This document shows positions 1 to 5,002 of a stretch of 6,399 nucleotides of DNA, one piece after another. The notes below the pieces were generated by a model. The model did no database searches and had not been told where the DNA came from. It worked only from the letters and a program-made list of their open reading frames with translations. The stretch spans positions 1-6,399 of the forward strand of contig JAQSXN010000239.1 in the NCBI GenBank assembly GCA_029256665.1, in the 5' to 3' direction. The DNA comes from Paenibacillus sp. Its GTDB lineage: Bacteria; Bacillota; Bacilli; Paenibacillales; Paenibacillaceae. Numbering within the stretch: position 1 is the first letter of the stretch; every line of letters begins with the position of its first letter. A program made the position numbers and the translations under genes.

Positions 1-77
1 AACCCGATTAAGAGGACAGCCATCCCGATGTACCGGGCTTTGCGGGCGTTGCCGCGTCTTCTCGAACGTGGTCTCAT
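1..77 (-). CDS. N-terminal fragment of an unidentified membrane or exported protein (cut by window edge)
   Basis: Only the first 25 codons are inside the window; the gene runs off the left edge. It starts with ATG at 77-75, preceded at 6 nt by a G-rich Shine-Dalgarno sequence (AGGGGGG, 90-84), which makes the start convincing. The visible peptide begins MRPRSRRRGNARKARY and continues IGMAVLLIG. Eight of the first 15 residues are Arg or Lys and a hydrophobic run follows. This is the pattern of a signal peptide or N-terminal membrane anchor with the basic end in the cytoplasm. It lies 60 nt downstream of the membrane-anchored deacetylase-like gene on the same strand, so it is probably the fifth gene of the same polysaccharide operon. 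Too little is visible to assign a family; a glycoside hydrolase, a modifying enzyme or a further membrane component would all fit the context. Confidence 0.7.
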   Translation of the reverse strand, partial: MRPRSRRRGNARKARYIGMAVLLIG

Positions 78-83
78 CTCGGT

Positions 84-90
84 CCCCCCT
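84..90 (-). promoter_or_regulatory. Ribosome binding site for the truncated fifth gene
   Basis: On the minus strand the sequence reads AAAAGGGGGGACCGAG followed by ATG at 77-75. The AGGGGGG core sits 6 nt before the start. This site is the main evidence that a real gene begins here, because the visible coding part is only 77 nt long. Confidence 0.65.
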
Positions 91-93
91 TTT

Positions 94-123
94 CCGCTAT
101 ACGCTGCTTTACGCTGCTATACG
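94..123. repeat. Three tandem 10-bp repeats in the intergenic gap
   Basis: On the minus strand the gap between the fourth and fifth genes holds CGTATAGCAG, CGTAAAGCAG and CGTATAGCGG back to back. Each copy differs from its neighbour at one or two positions. The array fills half of the 60-nt gap (78-137) and ends just upstream of the ribosome binding site of the next gene. It does not fold into an obvious inverted repeat, so it is unlikely to be a terminator. It could be a small slippage-prone repeat or a binding site; no function can be assigned. Confidence 0.6.
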
Positions 124-137
124 GTCCGCCGCGTCCG

Positions 138-1820
138 TCAGAATGTATCGATGGCCCAGTCAACGGCCGCGTTGAATGCTTTGCGAGCCGTCCAAGCCGC
201 CTTGGACAAGCCCTTCCTTTCATTCGTATAGACCGTTGCTTCGGCGCTGCCGTCCTCCCGCAGCTCGCGGATCGTCATACGTTCGAACACGCCGTCGTAG
301 ATCGTGTCTCTTTCGTCGTATTCGTTCCACCGAACGCCCTTGCGATCCGCGGAGGCAGACAACATGACCTCTCCCGCCGCGATCGCATCATCGATCGGCT
401 GCTCTTCGAGCAACGGCTTCCCATCCCATTCAAGATTAAGTTTGTTGCCGTGAACGACCGCTTCGAGCTCCTTGTCGGCATGATCCCGATCGACGGGATA
501 GGCTAGCAGCCGCTCCGCTTCCTGGCCCGGCGCCTTCTGCTCGACGACCAGCTCGCCTTCCCTGAGCAGGAGCCGAATATAGGCATCGCCGTTATTTGCA
601 TATCGAAGATACACCGATTGATTGCCGCTGTAATGTCCCGTCATCCGAAGCGAGACGCCGACGTCGGAGAGAGCCCCGCCTTTCAGCTTCATCGTTCCTT
701 CGGCGCCGGGCGGAGAGGTTAACGCGATCCCGTCCTCTCCATGCTCCGCGGCGCCGCTAAGCGTCTCCCAGCTCTTCCGGCCCTGATGGCTGCCGGTCTC
801 GAAGGTCATGGCCCCGCCCGTATCGTGTTTGATCTGCATCAGCAAGTGGTTCGTCCGCCAGTACGGCGCAGGCTGTACCCTCGTCAGATCGTAGCGGTCG
901 CCGTCCGCGGTATTCCAGGCTTGTCCCTCCCTGTTGAAATGCAGCTGGAACAAGCGACGGATTTCGCGATCGTTGACGCCCGCCACCAACTCGTGCATGC
1001 CGTTGTACAACGTATTGGCGTGCATGATCATGTACGTGCCGGGAAGCTCTCCGAGCTCGTCCTTGTATGCTTGTTCCATCAGTCCGTAATCCCGTTGAAT
1101 CCGCGCCTCCATCTCCTCGCGATCCTCCAGCGGAATGCCGTTCTCGTCCCGGATGAAATCCATTAAGTAATGGGTGTAATATTGCGCCTCCCACAGATCC
1201 AGGAACCGGTTGCGATCCCGTATGCCCAGGTACTCTCCGTCTTGATCGACGATATTGATATACGTGAGCCGGTAGCCGTTGCTGCCAAGCTCCCAGTAGC
1301 CCGACTTCTCAAGCTTCCTGATTTCTTTGGGCTGCAGAAATTTGCCTTCCCGGCTTCCCAGCTTGTTCGCATAGGTCATGAGCGTCGCCAAATAGTTGTG
1401 CGATTCCAGCAGCGGACTCGCGAACAAGGCGGAATCGTTGCGGCCGTCCTCGAAGGCGAGAAACAGCGCCTTGTCCGGCAGCGGCTTGCCTTCAAGGTAA
1501 TAATCCAGCACGTCCTGGCGCGAGATCGTTACGTACCCCCTGCTCTGCAGCGCATCGAGTTGCTCCTTCAGCTTCTCTTTGGCAATCAGCTCATTGGTTC
1601 CTCTACGGCCGACCCCGAAATACGAGACCGCGATAAACCCATCGCGGCTCTTCCAAGCCGACTTGTCCGGCTCCGCGTAACGGTTGATCGTGAACAAAGA
1701 TTCCGCGATCCAATAAGCGATGAGCGCGAGCACAACAATCTGGAGTACCGTGCGGACCGCCTTGATCCGGTCCTTGCGCCGGCCCGGGAACGGCTCGTGC
1801 CGCTTCCCGCCGCTAAACAC
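138..1820 (-). CDS. Membrane-anchored protein with degenerate NodB-type deacetylase domain and C-terminal beta-sandwich-like domain
   Basis: A 560-residue protein. It has a basic N-terminus (about residues 7-20), one hydrophobic segment (about 22-42), then a large domain predicted to lie outside the cell. Residues about 60-185 follow the layout of IcaB/PgaB-like polysaccharide deacetylases: FIAVSYF, then a 'LDALQSRGYVTIS' segment, then LAFEDG (121-126) where the family has LTFDDG, then WELGSNGY (176-183) where the family has ELGSHTxxH. The first Asp is Glu124, Asp125 is kept, and the metal-binding His is Asn181, with no His four residues later. Classical zinc-dependent deacetylation is therefore doubtful. 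Residues about 365-520 are rich in predicted beta strands ('VSLRMTGHYSGN', 'LNLEWDGKPLL', 'IYDGVFERMTI'), in the manner of concanavalin/laminin-G-like sandwiches, suggesting polymer binding; this is a pattern judgement, not a search result. The start is GTG at 1820, overlapping the synthase stop by 8 nt and preceded by AGAAGGA. It may be a polymer-binding or accessory modification factor. Confidence is high that it is a gene, moderate for the fold. Confidence 0.75.
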   Translation of the reverse strand: MFSGGKRHEPFPGRRKDRIKAVRTVLQIVVLALIAYWIAESLFTINRYAEPDKSAWKSRDGFIAVSYFGVGRRGTNELIAKEKLKEQLDALQSRGYVTISRQDVLDYYLEGKPLPDKALFLAFEDGRNDSALFASPLLESHNYLATLMTYANKLGSREGKFLQPKEIRKLEKSGYWELGSNGYRLTYINIVDQDGEYLGIRDRNRFLDLWEAQYYTHYLMDFIRDENGIPLEDREEMEARIQRDYGLMEQAYKDELGELPGTYMIMHANTLYNGMHELVAGVNDREIRRLFQLHFNREGQAWNTADGDRYDLTRVQPAPYWRTNHLLMQIKHDTGGAMTFETGSHQGRKSWETLSGAAEHGEDGIALTSPPGAEGTMKLKGGALSDVGVSLRMTGHYSGNQSVYLRYANNGDAYIRLLLREGELVVEQKAPGQEAERLLAYPVDRDHADKELEAVVHGNKLNLEWDGKPLLEEQPIDDAIAAGEVMLSASADRKGVRWNEYDERDTIYDGVFERMTIRELREDGSAEATVYTNERKGLSKAAWTARKAFNAAVDWAIDTF

Positions 1821-3669
1821 CGACGTCCTTCTTTCCGAACCGTCGCTTCACTTTGCTTTTACTCGCTTCCTTCTTGTTTCTGGCTTCGATGTCCTGCGGC
1901 GTTTCCCTCGTTCCCCAAGTCGACTTCCAGAAGGTGACCCAGGCGACGGGCATCTGCCAGAGCAGCACGAGCTCGTAGAACACGCAGAATACGATGCCGA
2001 AAATCCATAGCTTGCTCTTCCGGTAGAAGAGGTGCGCGGAGCTCATGAGCAAGGCCATCAGCAGGAGGCCCATCAGGAAGGTGCCGGGGAAGACGCCGTG
2101 GACGATCGGCACGTACATCAGATTGTATACGACGATAATCGGCGCCGCGATCGGCACGATCAGGCCGATGTAGAAAAACAGCGCCATGAACGGCTCCTTG
2201 CGCCATATGAACGAACCCGCGATCAGGGACTCCCGCAGCCACGACCGCTTCCATCTCATCTGCTGCTTCAGGAATACGTTCATTCTCGAAGGCACGATGG
2301 TGGAGCAGATCGCGGTATCCTGATAGCCCGTCCGGTGCGTGCGCAGCACGAAATTCGTCATCGCCCTGTCATCGCCGAACGTGGCCGGTTGACCCAGAAA
2401 CTTCTGGTTCAGCCAGGCGTCCGCATGTTTCAGCACAAGCTCTTTGCGGTAACAGGACAACGGCCCCGACAGACAAGTCACGCTGTCAAAATACGACTCC
2501 GCCGCCTTCATGATGCGGAACGCGATGTAGTATCGAACCGTTTGCAGCTTCGTGATCGCGTTCGTGAATTTGTTCTCGACATCGGTTCTTCCGGCCACCC
2601 CGCCCATCTTGGGATCCTGAAAGGGCTGCACGAGATGGCGGATCGCCGAAGGCTCCAGGAAGCTGTCCGAGTCCACGAACACGACCAGCGGATGCTTCGC
2701 CAGCTTCACGCCCTGCACGAGCGCCTCGCGTTTTCCCCCGTTTTTCTCCATTACGACCATTCGGAGGCGGCTGCGGGTGGAGAATCGTTCCGCTTCTTGG
2801 TAGATCCTTTCGATCACCGCTTCCATGCGCGCCACCGATCCGTCGGTGGAGCGGTCGTCGACGACGATCACCTCCAGCTTATCGACCGGGTAATCCTGAT
2901 TGATGCAGCTCAGTATCGTCCGGTGTATCCATTCCTCCTCGTTGAAGCAAGGAATGATGATCGAGACGCCCGGCGTATATTGCGGATTGACCGGTACGTC
3001 GCGGTGCAGCGAACCGAAGAGGTATCTGGACAGCAGGAACGTCGCGGCGATCAAGCTGTACAGATACAGAATATAATTGTATTTGAAATAGATGACGCTC
3101 TCCGCTCTCATCAGAAGCACGACGCTGCTCGTCACGAGCAGCATGCTGCTTGCCGTATAGACGGAGTAGCCCCACCGTTTTTTGTTCAAATAGTGCTGTA
3201 GCGGCTGATCGAACGAGAACGCGGCCATCGCCTTCGCAGCGCCGTCCCGCTCCGCGTCCTCGAACTGCCGGACCATTGTGGCCGTCAGGCTCACGTACGA
3301 CTCGTACCCTTCCGGCATCGTCCCCGGCGGAATGTCGAACTGCAGTCGATAGCTGCCTCCTTCAAGCGCCGCGGGCAGCTCGCGGTCCAGCTCTAGCAGA
3401 ATGCCGGTAGCGGATATATCGACGGCTCTCGCCTTTATCGCCGCTTCCTTCTTTTGCCTGGAGCGGTATAACGAGACGTCGAAGCTGGCTAGATACCGGA
3501 CGCTGGATTCCTCCGTCCCGCGCCGGTCCTCGTGCTTCCGAAGCCGTTCCGGATCGGGCACCTTCGACAGGGAGCGCCTGTCCGGACGCTGGGCTGCCAT
3601 AATTTCCTCTTGCGGCGCGGAGCTTATTCCTGCCCTTCGGAACAACTTTTCCCATGGCTGCTTCATCAC
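1813..3669 (-). CDS. PilZ-like domain/family-2 glycosyltransferase fusion, hyaluronan synthase-like polysaccharide synthase
   Basis: A 618-residue processive membrane glycosyltransferase, predicted to polymerise UDP-sugars on the cytoplasmic face and export the chain. Residues about 55-155 look like a PilZ (cyclic-di-GMP receptor) domain with DISATG (84-89) matching DxSxxG. The upstream RxxxR is only E54-xxx-R58. Two membrane segments follow (about 169-187 and 197-215). The GT-A domain (about 232-480) has VDDRSTD (270-276), DSD (333-335, the metal-binding DxD), SGPLSCYR (401-408), GDDR (432-435, general base region) and QQMRW (469-473). Three C-terminal membrane segments (about 494-575) precede WGTR (585-588) and a very basic tail. 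SGPLS-YR, FLG, GDDR, QQ-RW and WGTR all occur in streptococcal HasA, so this is closer to hyaluronan synthase/NodC than to BcsA cellulose synthase. HasA has no PilZ domain and is shorter. The gene abuts the dehydrogenase stop with no gap. It starts with GTG at 3669 or ATG at 3666. The product polymer is not known. Confidence 0.88.
   Translation of the reverse strand: MMKQPWEKLFRRAGISSAPQEEIMAAQRPDRRSLSKVPDPERLRKHEDRRGTEESSVRYLASFDVSLYRSRQKKEAAIKARAVDISATGILLELDRELPAALEGGSYRLQFDIPPGTMPEGYESYVSLTATMVRQFEDAERDGAAKAMAAFSFDQPLQHYLNKKRWGYSVYTASSMLLVTSSVVLLMRAESVIYFKYNYILYLYSLIAATFLLSRYLFGSLHRDVPVNPQYTPGVSIIIPCFNEEEWIHRTILSCINQDYPVDKLEVIVVDDRSTDGSVARMEAVIERIYQEAERFSTRSRLRMVVMEKNGGKREALVQGVKLAKHPLVVFVDSDSFLEPSAIRHLVQPFQDPKMGGVAGRTDVENKFTNAITKLQTVRYYIAFRIMKAAESYFDSVTCLSGPLSCYRKELVLKHADAWLNQKFLGQPATFGDDRAMTNFVLRTHRTGYQDTAICSTIVPSRMNVFLKQQMRWKRSWLRESLIAGSFIWRKEPFMALFFYIGLIVPIAAPIIVVYNLMYVPIVHGVFPGTFLMGLLLMALLMSSAHLFYRKSKLWIFGIVFCVFYELVLLWQMPVAWVTFWKSTWGTRETPQDIEARNKKEASKSKVKRRFGKKDVGV
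1826..1832 (-). promoter_or_regulatory. Ribosome binding site deciding the GTG start at 1820
   Basis: AGAAGGA lies 5 nt before GTG (1820-1818), inside the 3' end of the synthase gene. It supports the GTG start, whose first bases (GTGTTTAG) contain the synthase TAG stop at 1815-1813. The arrangement indicates translational coupling of the two proteins. Confidence 0.6.
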
Positions 3670-4983
3670 TTATAAGCTCCAGTAGTCAAAGCCGGACTGC
3701 TTGAACAGCGATCGGTCGAAAGCGGCTTTCACGTCCATGAACGTCTTGCCTCCGCCCTGCGCGTACATACGCTCGAAATCGCGAGGCGATAAGGCTTTGA
3801 ATTCGCGGTGAGGCACGGCAAGCGCCACGATGGACAAATCCTCCAGCTGCTCCCTCGAAACAAGCTCGATGCCGTATTCGGCCTTTACATGCCCCTTGTC
3901 CGCGAGAGGATCGTATACGAGCGTCCGGACGCCGTATTCGTCCAGCTCCCGAATGACGTCCACGACCTTCGAATTCCGGATATCCGAGCTGTCTTCCTTA
4001 TAGGCGATACCCAGGATGCCCACCTTCGGCTCCTCTCCGCCCTGTTTCTGCCGAACCAGCTTTTTGATGATTTGCTGCGCGACGTATCGCCCCATGCCGT
4101 CATTGATATGTCGGCCGGCCAGAATGATTCGGGAATGGTAGCCCTTATCCTCGGCTTTGTAGGTCAAATAATAGGGATCGATGCCGATGCAGTGGCCTCC
4201 GACGAGCCCCGGCTGGAAATTCAGAAAGTTCCACTTCGTCCCCGCCGCTTGCAGAACGGCCTGCGTATCGATGTCCATATGCCTGAAAATCATCGACAAT
4301 TCGTTCATGAACGCGATGTTGACATCCCTCTGGGCATTCTCGATCACTTTGGCCGCTTCCGCGACGCGAATGCTTTCCGCCCGGTACACGCCCGCTTCAA
4401 CCACCAGCTCGTAAACGGAGGCAATCGTATCAAGCGAATCGTTGTCCATGCCGGACACGATTTTGACGATATTCTCGAGGCGATGCACGCGGTCGCCGGG
4501 GTTAATCCGTTCAGGCGAATAGCCAATTTTGAAGTCGGCGCCGCACGCAAGACCGGACTGGGCTTCCAGAATCGGCTGGCATATTTCCTCCGTCACGCCG
4601 GGATAAACGGTCGACTCGTATACGACGATCGCTCCGGGTCGCAGCCTTCTTCCCACAATCCGGCTCGCCTCTTCCACGTAGGTCAGATCCGGCACGTTCC
4701 CGCTCCTAATGGGCGTCGGCACGGCAATAATAAAGAACGATGCTTCTTCAAGGCGCTCTTCTTCGCTGGTAAACACAACCGAACTGCGCTTTAACCGGTC
4801 GGAGCCGATATCGCCGGTGAGGTCGATGCCATCCCGGTAAGCCGACACCTTGTCCGAATTGATGTCAAACCCGATTACCTCCGCTTTCTCCGCTAAGGCA
4901 ACGGCGATCGGCAAGCCGACGTACCCGAGTCCGATGACGGCAATACGTTGCTCGCGCGTCAGAATTCCATTCAACAAGTCCAT
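3670..4983 (-). CDS. UDP-N-acetylhexosamine 6-dehydrogenase, TviB/WbpO type
   Basis: A 437-residue cytoplasmic NAD-dependent enzyme. It is predicted to oxidise C6 of a UDP-sugar to the carboxylate in two steps, supplying a uronic acid precursor. The N-terminal Rossmann motif is GLGYVG (18-23), followed by the acidic end of strand two (FD, 39-40). VPTP (88-91) and YESTVYPG (122-129) follow. Catalytic Lys212 and Asn216 lie in AAKVIENAQRD, and the nucleophile Cys265 in GGHCIGIDPYYL. The C-terminal UDP-binding domain contains GIAYKEDSSDIRNSKVVDVI (325-344). GYSPERINPGD (154-164), AAGTKWNFLNFQPGL and the DIRNSK signature are typical of TviB, WbpO and CapL-type UDP-GlcNAc/GalNAc dehydrogenases rather than UDP-glucose dehydrogenases such as HasB. 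The exact epimer cannot be read from sequence. Length is normal for the family and all catalytic residues are present. It starts 19 nt after the deacetylase stop and abuts the synthase, for which it presumably makes the substrate. Confidence 0.9.
   Translation of the reverse strand: MDLLNGILTREQRIAVIGLGYVGLPIAVALAEKAEVIGFDINSDKVSAYRDGIDLTGDIGSDRLKRSSVVFTSEEERLEEASFFIIAVPTPIRSGNVPDLTYVEEASRIVGRRLRPGAIVVYESTVYPGVTEEICQPILEAQSGLACGADFKIGYSPERINPGDRVHRLENIVKIVSGMDNDSLDTIASVYELVVEAGVYRAESIRVAEAAKVIENAQRDVNIAFMNELSMIFRHMDIDTQAVLQAAGTKWNFLNFQPGLVGGHCIGIDPYYLTYKAEDKGYHSRIILAGRHINDGMGRYVAQQIIKKLVRQKQGGEEPKVGILGIAYKEDSSDIRNSKVVDVIRELDEYGVRTLVYDPLADKGHVKAEYGIELVSREQLEDLSIVALAVPHREFKALSPRDFERMYAQGGGKTFMDVKAAFDRSLFKQSGFDYWSL
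3677..3680 (-). promoter_or_regulatory. Ribosome binding site for the synthase, overlapping the dehydrogenase 3' end
   Basis: The minus strand reads TGGAGCTTATAAGTGATG. GGAG is 7 nt from GTG (3669-3667) and 10 nt from ATG (3666-3664). The shorter spacing slightly favours GTG, which directly follows the TAA stop (3672-3670) of the dehydrogenase. The site lies inside the last codons of that gene, so the two are probably translationally coupled. Confidence 0.5.
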
Positions 4984-4989
4984 TGTATT

Positions 4990-4994
4990 CCTCC
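4990..4994 (-). promoter_or_regulatory. Strong ribosome binding site for the dehydrogenase
   Basis: GGAGG is placed 6 nt before ATG (4983-4981), within the 19-nt gap after the deacetylase stop. It fixes the start and is the strongest Shine-Dalgarno match in the window. No terminator or promoter fits in so short a gap, so the two genes share a transcript. Confidence 0.7.
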
Positions 4995-5002
4995 GTTCCT
5001 TT

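Noticed and set aside
78..137. Terminator between the fourth and fifth genes
   Set aside because: The gap contains direct repeats but no inverted repeat followed by a U-run, and a ribosome binding site follows, so read-through is more likely.
28..231. Plus-strand open frame of 67 codons at the left edge
   Set aside because: It crosses two minus-strand genes and the repeat-containing gap, has no convincing ribosome binding site, and shows no recognisable feature.
1170..1937. Plus-strand open frame of 255 codons opposite the fourth gene and the end of the synthase
   Set aside because: It spans the antisense of two real genes and their junction, with no motif or plausible product. The 4850-5581 plus-strand frame was rejected for the same reason.
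2032..3201. Plus-strand open frame of 389 codons opposite the synthase
   Set aside because: Its translation is rich in Arg, His and Gln with no recognisable motif, and it lies fully antisense to a gene with strong family motifs. Long antisense frames are expected in GC-rich coding DNA.
1813..3669. Naming the synthase as cellulose synthase (BcsA) or as hasA
   Set aside because: SGPLS-YR, GDDR and WGTR fit the HasA/NodC group rather than BcsA. The N-terminal PilZ-like domain and the HexNAc dehydrogenase partner make a hyaluronan product unsafe to claim.
3808..4794. Plus-strand open frame of 328 codons opposite the dehydrogenase
   Set aside because: It mirrors the minus-strand codons of a clear dehydrogenase and shows no domain pattern of its own.
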